From positions 22,547,772-22,611,771 of the forward strand of contig CM035444.1 of assembly GCA_020310875.1 (NCBI GenBank): a DNA stretch of 64,000 nt, written 5' to 3'. Within the stretch, counting starts at the first letter, position 1, and every line of letters begins with the position of its first letter. Source of the DNA: Ceratopteris richardii. Its lineage: Eukaryota; Streptophyta; Polypodiopsida; Polypodiales; Pteridaceae. This document shows positions 1 through 9,275 of this stretch, in pieces. The position numbers were made by a program, and so were the translations under genes. The notes beneath the pieces were generated by a model. The model was not told where the DNA came from and did no database searches. It saw only the letters and a list, made by a program, of their open reading frames with translations.

Positions 1-355
1 GAAGTTGAAGCTAGGATCCATGAAAATGAAGATGCACAATCCTACTCAGAGCTTACTAGTAATATTGGAATAGAAGGCTTTAGAAGTAGTCCCAAAGGTA
101 AAGAGAAGGTTTGTAAAGAAGATAAATCTCATATGTGGCCAAAACTTGAACATTGCACATGAAGGCTATGTATTGGAAAACGGAGCAACCTCAAAGGAAG
201 TCATCACGAAAAGAGGATTCATTCCACCAAAAGGAGAGGAAAGAAATTCAAAAAGGCCAAGGTATCCAATACAGAGGCTTACATATGATTCTTTTATGGC
301 GAAGCATTATGCATACTTGATCAAAGTCCTAGAGGATCAAGAGCCTACATGTCAT
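1..355 (+). pseudogene. Ty1/copia pol fragment (integrase-RT linker)
   Basis: This is a truncated piece of a copia polyprotein. Around 240-350 it encodes YDSFMAKHYAYLIKVLEDQE, which matches the linker just before the RT domain of the copia element at 24548 (there YDSYMARHCAYMTNVIQDVE). The reading frame opens around 146 and the resemblance stops near 355, where unrelated sequence begins. The left part runs off the window edge, so more of the element may lie outside. No RT catalytic motif is present. This is a scrap of a dead element. Confidence 0.6.
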
Positions 356-684
356 CAACGTTCAGTCCCCACATACTACACTGGCAAGACACATCCTTAT
401 CCTTGTGATGAGATGAGAAGGTGCCCTTCAAGCATAGTTGCACGAAACAGCGTTTCAATCATTCTAAAATGCTACGATCGATACGGACATTTCGGCTTCA
501 CTTTTTTTAACAAGAAAAAATAGGTCGAATCAGCAGAGTGCTCTCATTCATTCATGCTCCATCCATTTTAGAATGTGCATGACAGACCTCCTTGCAACTC
601 TGAGTGCCGCAGAGTCATAGGGCCTAGTTAAAGGGGCAACTTCCAAGGCTAACCCACAAAGGCTATAGCCTGAAGCCTAGTAGC
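356..684. other. No recognisable feature
   Basis: An open frame continues to 523 but encodes nothing I recognise. I see no repeat, LTR end or RNA gene here. Confidence 0.4.
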
Positions 685-1000
685 ATGTGAGACTCTTCTC
701 GTAAAGAGACTTGAAAATGGCATGTGTGCTACTCTCCTCCCATCCTATTTATTCTCTTGCTCCAAGATTAGAAACCTTTTAGAGTGCTCTAGTGTGACAT
801 GTGGCGATCATGCACACTCACTCTACTTTCTAAGGTGGAACCTTAGGATAACCCTCAAGCTAGGAACCTTAGCAATTCATGCTCTTGTTCCAACATACAC
901 TGATATATGATCTAGCTTGGATCTATGTCTAACATTCTCTCCCCCTTCTAAAGATCATTGTCCTCAATGATCCAAGAGGAGACTAAGAGTGGACATGTTA
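685..1000 (-). mobile_element. 3' LTR and pol tail of a minus-strand gypsy element
   Basis: Positions 685-935 are repeated at 13818-14066, with only scattered differences. Read on the minus strand the unit begins TGTTAGACATAG. It is preceded, at 936-950 in plus coordinates, by a purine tract (GGGGGAGAA on the minus strand), as expected of a polypurine tract beside a 3' LTR. Further upstream on the minus strand the sequence reads ATTGAGGACAATGATC, resembling the end of pol in many plant gypsy elements. Only this end survives. Confidence 0.55.
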
Positions 1001-1057
1001 CATTGAGTCATCTAGGAACTTAGAGGTGAACCACCTCGTAAGAGTTTTTAGAAGGGC

Positions 1058-1091
1058 TCACACATGGGTGCCATGTGGCACCCATGTGTGA
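1058..1091. repeat. Perfect 15-bp inverted repeat with 4-nt loop
   Basis: The arms TCACACATGGGTGCC and GGCACCCATGTGTGA are exact reverse complements separated by ATGT. The structure lies in non-coding DNA just left of the gypsy pol remnant. No T-run follows, so it is not a terminator of a kind I recognise. Confidence 0.75.
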
Positions 1092-1356
1092 AGCCATAGG
1101 GTGACTCTCTTAATTTGGAGAGAGAGGGAATTAAATGGAGATGGTACGCGGCTGGGACGAGCAATTTTCAAATCAATTCTCCGCGTGTTTTTCAAAGGCT
1201 GAGAACGGCGGCGGGTCGTCTTCTTCATCCCTCATTTTCTGTGTTGAAGGACTCAAAAGTGGAGGAAGTCATGAGGATTTCTAACATTGGTATTAGGACG
1301 AGAATGGCTATGGGGGTTGGGAGGCATACTTAAACACAGTTACCAAAACAACAATC
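1092..1356. other. No recognisable feature
   Basis: A short open frame at 1115-1333 has no recognisable domain. The stretch separates two gypsy remnants and is probably transposon debris. Confidence 0.35.
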
Positions 1357-2803
1357 TTGAGTTTGAAAGAAATGGAAGTAAATTTTGTATACAGGGAGAG
1401 AGATGTACCTAGTGCATCTCTCATCTCATCCTTAGAGTTGTATAGTCTTTGTCATTTTCAACATGTACAGGAGATCTTTTCGTTGTATAGTCAGGACTTT
1501 GAGCATTGTACGGACACTTCATCTCATGTATTTTTTCATGCTAGAAATGTAAACATGGACAGGACTTTTTACTTTTCTTTCTTACAAGAGTGTGTTGTTA
1601 AAGGTTTTAAAGATCTTATGTTTGAATTTAGAGATGTTTTTCCCGCTGACTTACCTAGAGGGCTACCACCTGAGAGAGGGGACATTGACCATGCTATTGA
1701 GGTAGTTACTAACACAAACCCTATTTGTAAGCCACCTTATAGGCTTAATGTTTCTCAACATGAGGAGGTTGAGAGGCAATTACAGGATTGTTTAGATAAG
1801 GGCTTCATTAGACCTAGTAACTCACCTTGGGCATCGCCAATGCTCCTGATCAAGAAGAAAAACTATCCTCTGAGATCATGCATAGACTATAGAGCACTAA
1901 ACAAGGTAACTATCAAAAATAGGTTTCCAATGCCTAGATTGGAAGACCTATTTGATCAGTCACATCAAGCTAGGTATTTTATCAAGCTCGACCTTAGATC
2001 AGGGTATCATTAGATTAGGATTAAGGCGGAGGATGTCCCTAAAATTGCATTCAGAACTAGATATGGGCATTGGGCACAATGAGTTTTTGGTGATGCCTTT
2101 CGGTCTCACTAACGCTCCTGCCACTTTCATGAAGCTCATGAATAGTGTATTACAACCTTATCTAGCGCAGTTTGTAGTAGACTTTCTAGATTATATTTTG
2201 ATCTATAGTGGATCAAAACAAGAGCTATAGGAAAACTTGAGAAAAGTATTTCAAGTGTTGAGAGAAAATTCACTCTTTGCTAAGGAGTAAAGTGTGAATT
2301 TTTCAAAAAAGAGGTTAGATACCTTGGGCATATAGTCTCCCAAAACGGAATCCAGATATCCTCAAAAGTAAGGGCTATCATGGAATGGCCACATCCCAGG
2401 AGCCTGGAAGAGCTCTAAATCTTCCTAGGTTTATCAGGATTCTATCCAAGATTCATTAAGAATTATGCCAAAATTGCTATCCCAATGATAGAACAGCTTA
2501 AAGAGAAGGGGAAAGCCTTTCGTTGGGGAGACGAACAGAAGCAATGCATGGAGAAATTGAAAGTAGCAATTGTTACAGCTCCACTTTTGCACATAGTAGA
2601 TCCCAATAAACCCTCTATTGTTGAGACTGATGTGGGTGACTTTGTTATACGAGAGGTTTTAGTTCAGGATGGTTGACCAGTAGTAACCTCAAAGGTCGTA
2701 AGGCCCGTTGGGCAGAGACCCGTAAGGAGTTTGATTATGAGCTTAGGGAAAGTTTAATGTAGTGGCTGATTCACTTAGTCGTATGCCTATGATCAAAGGA
2801 CTG
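1357..2803 (+). pseudogene. gypsy reverse transcriptase-RNase H (broken)
   Basis: The RT region begins near 1600 with [20 protein letters not shown], a typical gypsy RT entry. It continues through [25 protein letters not shown] and [11 protein letters not shown]. The catalytic motif near 2185 reads FLDYILIYS, so the second Asp of the usual FLDD is Tyr and the enzyme would be dead even without the stops. A frameshift follows GYH near 2013. Later pieces include YLGHIVSQNGIQ (about 2310) and FLGLSGFYPRFI (about 2420). RNase H starts near 2480, but its centre is missing around 2720-2755. Its end, VADSLSRMPM, is at 2761. Confidence 0.85.
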
Positions 2804-2989
2804 AGTTTTACTCAGATCACTAGTGAGCCACTTGAATCCATTAAAGGGAAATGTATGCTTGACCCTACATATTCCGAGATTTGGGAAGCCATGGAGAATG
2901 GGGATCGCGAAACACGAGTTTCCAGTGAGAATGGAGTATCAACGGGTACTCAAGAAGGATTCAAGTGGAAGGATTACAGTTTCCATGAT

Positions 2990-3960
2990 GGATATCTGTT
3001 ATATCAGGGTAAGGTGTATGTCCCTAGAGACCTTGAGATGAGACAGCACATTTTATATGAGTGTCATGACACACCTAGTGAGGGACACCCAAGAGTTAAC
3101 AAGACTTATGATCTTGTTAAGAGGCAGTTTTACTTGCCTTGAATTCATAAGGACGTCCTAGAGTATGTGCTTACATGCAAAGGACGTCCTAGAGTATGTG
3201 CTTACGTGCAAAGGACGTCCTAGAGTATGTGCTTAAGTGCACTAAATGCAAGGTCAATAAAGTTGAAAGGTTGAGGATTGGAGGACTACTCCACCCATTG
3301 GACATTCCCAATGGGAAGTAGGAGAGTATCTCCATGGATTTCATAGTTGGATTACCTAAGTCATAGAGAGGGCACGACTCTGTCTGGGTACTTGTGGATA
3401 GGTTAACCAAAATGGCTAGGTTTATTTCGACACGTACTACAGTGAAGACACCTGAGTTGGCTAGACTTTTTGTAGAGAACCTATACCGGTTATATGGTCT
3501 TCCTTTAGACAAAGTTTTTGAACGAGAAGTTCACTAGTCACTTTTGGAGATCAATCTTCAAAGGGTTGGATACAAAACTTAGCATGAGCACGGCCGAGCA
3601 TCCACAGTCGGATGGGCAAACAGAAAGGGTTAACCAAATCCTAGAGGATATGGTTCGAGCATATGTAAATGAAAGGCAAACTAATTGGGAAGAGTACTTA
3701 CCTATAGTAGAGTTTGCATATAATAGTGTCAAGCACTCTTCGACTAGGCATAGTCCATTTACGGTTATGTACGGGTTTCAGCCAAGAGCTCCTTATGTAG
3801 TAGGATTGCAAAATGAGAAAGTTCAAGCTTGCAAAGGACTTCTTGGAAGAGATGAACGATATGCTTAGGCTTGCTAAGTACAATATTAGGAGAGCTCAGG
3901 ACAGAGCTAGAGCCTACGTTTACCCTCTAAGGAGAGAGATTAACTTTGAGGTAGGAGAGT
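2990..3960 (+). pseudogene. gypsy integrase (broken)
   Basis: The zinc-binding module starts near 3000 (YQGKVYVPRDLEMRQHILYE, then HDTPSEGHPRVNKTYDLVKR) and is destroyed by the 31-bp triplication at 3151-3243. The core continues with MDFIVGLPKS (first Asp, about 3330). Later comes HPQSDGQTERVNQILEDMVR (about 3600-3660), which carries the third acidic residue. A frameshift near 3515 removes the second Asp region. The C-terminal part reads through about 3960 with more stops. Confidence 0.8.
3151..3243 (+). repeat. 31-bp unit repeated three times inside integrase
   Basis: Copies lie at 3151-3181, 3182-3212 and 3213-3243 and are nearly identical; the unit begins GGACGTCCTAGAGTATGTGC. Because 31 is not a multiple of three, each extra copy shifts the frame. 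The unit normally encodes DVLEYVLTCK of the zinc module, so the duplication arose in an element that was dying or dead. Confidence 0.9.
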
Positions 3961-4071
3961 AAGCCTATCTTAAAGTTCCATCTAGGTCTGAAACCATGAA
4001 GACGAGACCTTGTCCAAAACTATCTCCTAGGTGTCGTGGACCTTTCCTAATACTTTAAGAGAATAGGAAAA

Positions 4072-4425
4072 ATGGTTTACCAGCTCCAACTTCCAAAGAA
4101 TGGCCAGATCCATCCAGTATTTCATGTTAGCCAACTTAAGAAAAGGCTGGGTGAATCTAACAACCTCATTCCAGATAGTGAGGTAGTAGAGCCTATTTGT
4201 GTTCCATCAATTCCACATGAGCCTGAAAGCATACAACGCACTCGAGAGAAACGGACGAGAAGTCACTTATATAAAGAGTGTCTAGTAAAGTGGAAAGATA
4301 GTTTAGCACCCTTCAGAGACAATTTCCAAGTTTTAGACTACCCTCCCAAGAGTCTTCTTAAGGGGAAGGACGCGGGGAAACAACACGGAGATATAGCCAT
4401 GTGCTTTAGATACATGGGGATATAG
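4072..4425 (+). pseudogene. gypsy integrase C-terminus with chromodomain-like tail
   Basis: The frame starts with VYQLQLPKNGQIHPVFHVSQ, the conserved segment near the end of gypsy integrases. About 60 residues later ECLVKWKDSLAPFRDNFQVL resembles a chromodomain core (usually LVKWK followed by a DATWE-like segment), but the aromatic cage residues are unclear. Chromodomains in these elements direct integration to chromatin. Assignment of the tail is tentative. Confidence 0.6.
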
Positions 4426-4550
4426 TGGGAGTACCTGTCCATTTATTCTCTCTTACTTGAGGACCTTCCAAAACCATTTTGAGGACTAGTTCTGCATGCA
4501 ATTCTCCTTATAGAATCTCTTTTGGAATATCTGGTGTCACCTCTCTTTGA

Positions 4551-5200
4551 TGTTGGGAAATTTTGAGAAGTTTGCGCTTGGCCTTAGCAAACCTCGCTAA
4601 TTCTTGGCCCTTGCTTCAAATGTAGATATGGTTACAAACTTAATATGGGCCGAATGTAGATACAAAATCTGAATCTAGGCAGAATTTCGAGAACTAGATA
4701 CAAGAGTTTGTGTGTAAAGTGCCTATGAGGTATAAAGAAAATGTGTGTGTGAGAATGGAGTGAATATGAATAGTTTAGAACTGTTTTACAACAAATCCTA
4801 ATTCTGAAATCAGGGTTTCAAAAACCCTAAATGAGAAACTAATGAACTAGCAAGAGGAAAACTAAAATTAGTCTTGCTACTCACAAGATTCAGCTACATG
4901 CTAATGGTTTGCTGCCAAAATCTCCTCCAATGCTACACCAAAAGTTAGATCACACCTCCTCCAGAAGTTAGTCACCTCTAGGACTGAATGATCCTTGAGC
5001 TTAGGCCTCAAGTGATGCCATATTGACCCCTAAGGCTTCTTCATATAGGCCTCAAGGCTGAGCCACGAAAAATTAAAGCAAAAAGTTGAAATGCATGTGA
5101 AAATATCCAAAAAGCATCCTTTGCCAAAAAATAGCCATCTAAATTTTTTTTAATGCTAAAATTGTGCTTTTCTTGACAAAATTGAAGCAATTTCCCAATA
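4551..5200 (-). mobile_element. LTR of a minus-strand copia remnant
   Basis: Read on the minus strand, the unit starts TATTGGGAAAT (probably TGTTGGGAAAT originally) and ends ATTTCCCAACA. These complementary ends are typical of LTRs. An internal segment around 4790-4840 matches, in reverse orientation, part of the plus-strand LTR at 8890-8940 (TTTCAGAATTA next to AGGGTTT), so the two LTRs are related but old. The gag piece at 5210-5596 lies immediately upstream on the same strand. Confidence 0.65.
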
Positions 5201-5209
5201 ATGCATCAG

Positions 5210-5596
5210 CTAGACAGATGGAAGTGCTTTCCTTGACCTGATTTGGGGTATAATATGCCTCTTGACTCCCAAAACAATGAATGAAAGTGCTAGTGCATCC
5301 TTTGAATCCCATCTAAACAGATCTTCTGTAGGAAGTAAACTCTTAGTACCACAAACTTTGGATAATGAAAGAGTTCCTTCTTCTTTACTAACCTCCTGTT
5401 GAGCAAAAATTGGAACAGAAGGTCTTCTAGAAGATGAAGCAACATCTTCTCCTACTTGTCTTGGCCTTGGATAAGTGCCATTGACAATATTCCACAAGTC
5501 TTTGGATACTAACAAATTAATCACCATAAAACTCCACATTAGATAGTTGGACATTCCTTCAAGCTTATCTTCATTCTTATGTCTATAATCACTCAT
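5210..5596 (-). pseudogene. copia gag N-terminal fragment
   Basis: The minus-strand frame starts MSDYRHKNEDKLEGMSNYLM and continues LVSKDLWNIVNGTYPRP. Later LFRWDSKDALALSFIVLGVK ends in KRHIIPQI. This parallels the gag of copia 1 (KLDGTNYPLWAYMM, KGLWNIVQG, WDGRDAQAHALIALSVKR) and is the UBN2/retrotran_gag type of copia capsid. Only about 125 codons remain before the LTR, so most of gag-pol has been deleted. The usual start Met is retained. Confidence 0.8.
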
Positions 5597-5621
5597 CTTG
5601 CAAAGGGTGTATGTCAACTTT

Positions 5622-5633
5622 GCTCTGATACGA
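5622..5633 (-). other. Degenerate initiator-tRNA primer-binding site
   Basis: The minus strand reads TCGTATCAGAGC, one mismatch from TGGTATCAGAGC, the common PBS complementary to initiator tRNA-Met. It lies just upstream of the gag start on the same strand. Its 5' LTR is missing because plus-strand copia sequence begins at about 5634. Confidence 0.6.
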
Positions 5634-6734
5634 GCTCTCAAGAGTATCAAAGACAGAGGTATGGTTGAGAGTCTACCCTCATTCGAGCTACCAGATGATT
5701 CAGATATATGTGAAGGTTGTCTTGGAGGTAAGATGCATAAACTACCTTTCAAGAAACATGCACATATTACAGCTACCAAGAAATTGCAGATTATTCATTC
5801 AGATGTGAATGGACCTATGAGAGCAGACTCTATTCACGGTTTCAGGTATTTTGTTCTATTTGTTGATGATTTTACAAGATACTCATGGATCTATGGTCTT
5901 AAGTTGAAGTCAGAAGTCTTTCCTATCTTCAAGAAGTTTATAGCTATGGTTGAAAACAAAAGTCAAGAAACTATCCAGATTCTCAGAAGTGATAGAGATG
6001 GAGAATACTTGTCAAATGAGTTCCAAACGTTTCTTGATGAGAAAGGTATTACTCGACACCTTACTATTGCTTCGACTCCTCAGCAGAATGGTGTTGCAGA
6101 AAGAAAGAATAGAGTACTTGTTGACATGATGCGGAGCATAATGGCGTCCAAGAAGCTTTCACCAAAATTCTAGTTTGATGCAGTACATACAGCTAATCAC
6201 AATTTGAACAGGTCATCTACATAAGCTTTAAAGGTAATCACACCTTATGAAGCTTATTTTGGTAGAAAACCTAATGTGAGTTACTTCAGAGTATTCGGAT
6301 CACTTTCTTATGTACATGTTGAAGAAAAGGATCGAGGCAAACTAGATGTAAAGGCAAAGAAAGCTGTTTTTATTGGATATCCTGTTGAGAGCAAAGGATA
6401 CAGGTTTTATATTCCAGAGACAGGTGAAGTTATTCTTTCACGTAATGCTTATATTGCTGAAAATAAGGTTTATGATAAAGAAGCAGAAATTCCAGAGTTC
6501 ATTAGTGAAAATGACTATGAATTTTTTAAAAGGAATTTGGATTTACATGTTCAGCCATATCAGGAGGGGGTTAAAATTCCTAGGATTCAAGAAAGAGTTG
6601 AAGAAATAGAAATTTCACAAACTTCTACAGAGTCAGTTCCACAAGAGACTTTGGTTCCAGAAATGGAAGAAGTTAGAGTTCCAAAAAGTCCTAGTACCTC
6701 AGAAGGACAAGTTCCAGAACCTGTGGAAGCTTAA
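5634..6734 (+). pseudogene. copia integrase (broken)
   Basis: The pre-integrase zinc region shows CEGCLGGKMHKLPF. The catalytic core carries HSDVNGPM (first Asp, about 5795), RSDRDGEYLSNEF (second Asp, about 5985) and NGVAERKNR (Glu, about 6090). A stop at 6171 follows KLSPKF, with a further stop at about 6222. Reading resumes at 6276 with YFRVFGSLSYVH and VFIGYPVESKGYRFY, the usual GKGY-like integrase end. An acidic linker follows to a stop at 6732. Confidence 0.85.
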
Positions 6735-7660
6735 GGGTCAGAAAGAGCTTCACCACTATTTAAGGATACACCTACATGGTTATATCAGACCTGGAAAGAT
6801 AGTGGTATAAAGACTTTTACAGGAAGAACAAGGAGTCAGACTAGACAACAACAACAAAAAGATCATGTAAGTTTTGCTGACGACTTTGAGATTCATGATA
6901 TTTTGGCACTAACAACAGTTGAAGATCAACTTGCATGTGTTAAAGATGCACTTCACATTCCTATTCGGAGAAAAGCTATGCAAGAAGAGATTGATTCTAT
7001 TCATAAGAATCAAGGTGAGTTACCAGAAGGAAAGAAGGCTATAGGTGTAAAATGGATCTTCAAAATTAAAAGGAAAGCAGATGGTACTATTGACAGGTAC
7101 AAAGCAAGATTAGTTGTCAAAGGATATGCACAACAAAAGGTATTGATTATGATGAGACATTCGCTCCTACGTCTAAGATGAATGTCATTAGGTCAATACT
7201 TGCTTTAACAGCACGTTTTGGTTGGCATATATATCAACTTATCAACTTGACATAAAGACTGCTTTTCTAAATGGTGATTTACATGAGGACGTTTATATTC
7301 AACAGCCAGAAGGTTTTGAAGAGACAGGTAAAGAACATTTGGTATGTAAGCTTATAAAAGCTTTGTATGGTTTAAAACAGGCACCTAGAGCATGGTATGA
7401 AAAGATACATACATATCTTTTGTCCATTGATTTCCATAACTCAGATGCAGCCCCAAATCTTTATGTCAAAGCTGAACCAGGTATGATGATTATAGCAATC
7501 ATTTATGTGGATGATATTATAGTTGCAGGTCTCAAAGATGAAGATTTGCAGATGTTCAAAGAACAATTGAAGCAAACATTTGATGTGAATGATATGGGAA
7601 TTTTACATTATTAACTTGGGATTCAGTTTCTGTTTAAGGACGAGTGTATCTATATGACAC
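6735..7660 (+). pseudogene. copia reverse transcriptase (broken)
   Basis: Pieces in order are IGVKWIFKIKRKADGTIDRY (about 7040), YKARLVVKGYAQQ, a frameshift near 7140, then DIKTAFLNGDLHEDVYIQQP (about 7250) and CKLIKALYGLKQAPRAWYEK (about 7350). The catalytic motif IIYVDDIIVAG at about 7500 is intact. A stop at about 7612 interrupts MGILHYLGIQF. Confidence 0.85.
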
Positions 7661-8320
7661 AGCAGAAGTACATTGAAAAACTTAGAGAGGTTTCATATGA
7701 GTGATTCTAAACCTATGCAAACACCTATGGATCAGAACGCATCTTTACAGATGGTAGCCGATGGAGAGTCATTTGATGCTACTTTATATAGTCAAGCAGT
7801 TGGATGCTTGATATATCTTTGTAATACACGTCCTGATATACAGTTTGCAGTTTCCCAAGTATCAAGGTTCATGCAGAATCCAACAGTGTTACATTGGAAA
7901 GCATTAAAGCGGATCTTTCGATATTTGAAGGGAACTTCAAATTATGCTATGGTATTTTCGAAATCTATACATTTGTTACTAAAAGGATTTTCAGATTCTG
8001 ATTGGGCAGGTGATAGAGATACAAGAAGAAGTACTAGTGGATTTTGTTTTTATCTTGGAGATTGTCTTATCTCACATGAACCCATTCAGATATTTTCAGA
8101 TAGCCAGAGTGCAATAGCTATAGCAAAGAATCCAGTGCATCGTGCAAGGACAAAGCATATAGAGGTACACTACCACTATATTCGAGAGCAGATAGCAAAG
8201 AAGCACATTGAGCTGGTTTATGTTCCTTCTAGTGAAAATGTTGCAGATATATTTACCAAAGCATTGACTAGAGATAGTCATGAGAAGATTTGCAGATTAC
8301 TGAAGCTTATACCAATATGA
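7661..8320 (+). pseudogene. copia RNase H (C-terminal part of pol)
   Basis: The frame at 7673-8320 is open. It contains AVGCLIYLCNTRPDIQFAVS, FSDSDWAGDRDTRRSTSGFC, FSDSQSAIAIAKNPVHRART and ENVADIFTKAL, the standard end of copia pol. About 45 residues are missing between GDCLISHEP and IQIFSDSQSA, where the segment with SWKSKKQ and SSAEAEY normally lies. The stop at 8318 is followed by a purine tract and the 3' LTR. Confidence 0.85.
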
Positions 8321-8335
8321 CATTGAAGGAGGGAT

Positions 8336-9275
8336 TGTTGGAAGTCAATATACATTTGGTACATTTCCAGCAAATCACATTTTGGACTTAGCATTTTTTG
8401 TATAGTTTGGGTAAAACTTTTTTAGGCTAGATAGATAGAGCTTTGCAAGAGCTATCTAGTGATATGCTTCATTTTTCCATCAGAGGTCAGAACAAGGAGA
8501 TAAGGCAAACCCTAATCTAACTCAAAATGGAGGAAAAGCATTTTCTGGATAAAGTCAGATGGTTAAAAGCATCTTTTATTAGCGATCAATTTTAATAAAG
8601 CAAACTCTAGCGATTGGGTTTTTAAAAATTTAACGAAAAGCTATAAAAATAGCGATAGCAGTTTTTGGACCCACAAAAGCAGATTTTCGTTATTTTTCCA
8701 CGTTAGCTTTATTGGGAGGCCTACTACTATATAAGGAGCATGTGTGCAACACTCTTGGACAATTCACAAGCCAGAGTTTGGAGTTTTGAAGCTTTGGAGG
8801 TGAAGATTTGGTGAAGGAGAGGCTACTCTCTTGGAGCAAGAAGTCTTCTACAAGGTGGAGGCAGCTATCTTTTGTAAGTTAGCCTTATATTCTGTTTTTA
8901 GGGTTTCTGTACCCTAATTTCAGAATTAAGGTTTGCTGATTTTCAGATTTGTTGCACTATTTTGTGAGAATTAGGTTCGCTTCATTGCTCATTTGCTTCA
9001 CACACACTCAGATTATAACAGCATAATCTGAATTTTGTATCATCATCTTCTTGGCTATTCTTCCATTAGTGAGTGCACCACATCATATGGTTGAGTAGTA
9101 CTCCCATGTTGTAATTTGGACATCTATTTTTTAGTGAGTAAGCATTCAGCTTACATTCCCTATCCTTGTCTCAAGATCTCTTTCTTTCTATCTCTCACAT
9201 ATCATCTTGATTAATTAAGTGTGTATGCTCAAAAGGTTTTAGTTTGGAACGATCTTGGGGCCCCAAATTCCAACA
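8336..9275 (+). mobile_element. 3' LTR of copia B (940 bp)
   Basis: The LTR starts TGTTGGAAGTC directly after the purine tract GAAGGAGGGAT and ends AAATTCCAACA, giving complementary termini TGTTGGAA and TTCCAACA. A TATA box lies at 8728. No matching 5' LTR is visible in the window. Confidence 0.8.
8728..8735 (+). promoter_or_regulatory. TATA box in copia B LTR
   Basis: TATATAAG follows a GC-richer stretch (GGGAGGCC) near the middle of the LTR, where the U3/R promoter of a copia LTR is expected. The assignment rests on sequence and position only. Confidence 0.6.

Larger units (their letters stand above)
1357..4425 (+). mobile_element. Decayed Ty3/gypsy element, probably a chromovirus
   Basis: Pol domains occur in the gypsy order: RT, RNase H, integrase zinc module, integrase core, integrase C-terminus, then a chromodomain-like segment. 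No gag, protease or LTR pair could be found, so the element is truncated at the 5' end and probably also at the 3' end. Many stops and frameshifts show it has been inactive for a long time. The chromodomain-like tail and the RT sequence style suggest a chromovirus, but that assignment is an inference. Confidence 0.8.
5634..9275 (+). mobile_element. Plus-strand Ty1/copia element, 5' truncated (copia B)
   Basis: The surviving part runs from the pre-integrase zinc region through integrase, RT and RNase H to a 3' LTR. Gag, protease and the 5' LTR are absent. The order integrase before RT defines copia. The left end abuts an inverted copia fragment at about 5634, a head-to-head junction. Several stops (6171, 6732, about 7612) and frameshifts mark it as inactive, although long stretches remain open. 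Confidence 0.85.

Noticed and set aside
1115-1333. Small open frame as a host gene
   Set aside because: It has no domain or gene context and lies between two transposon remnants.
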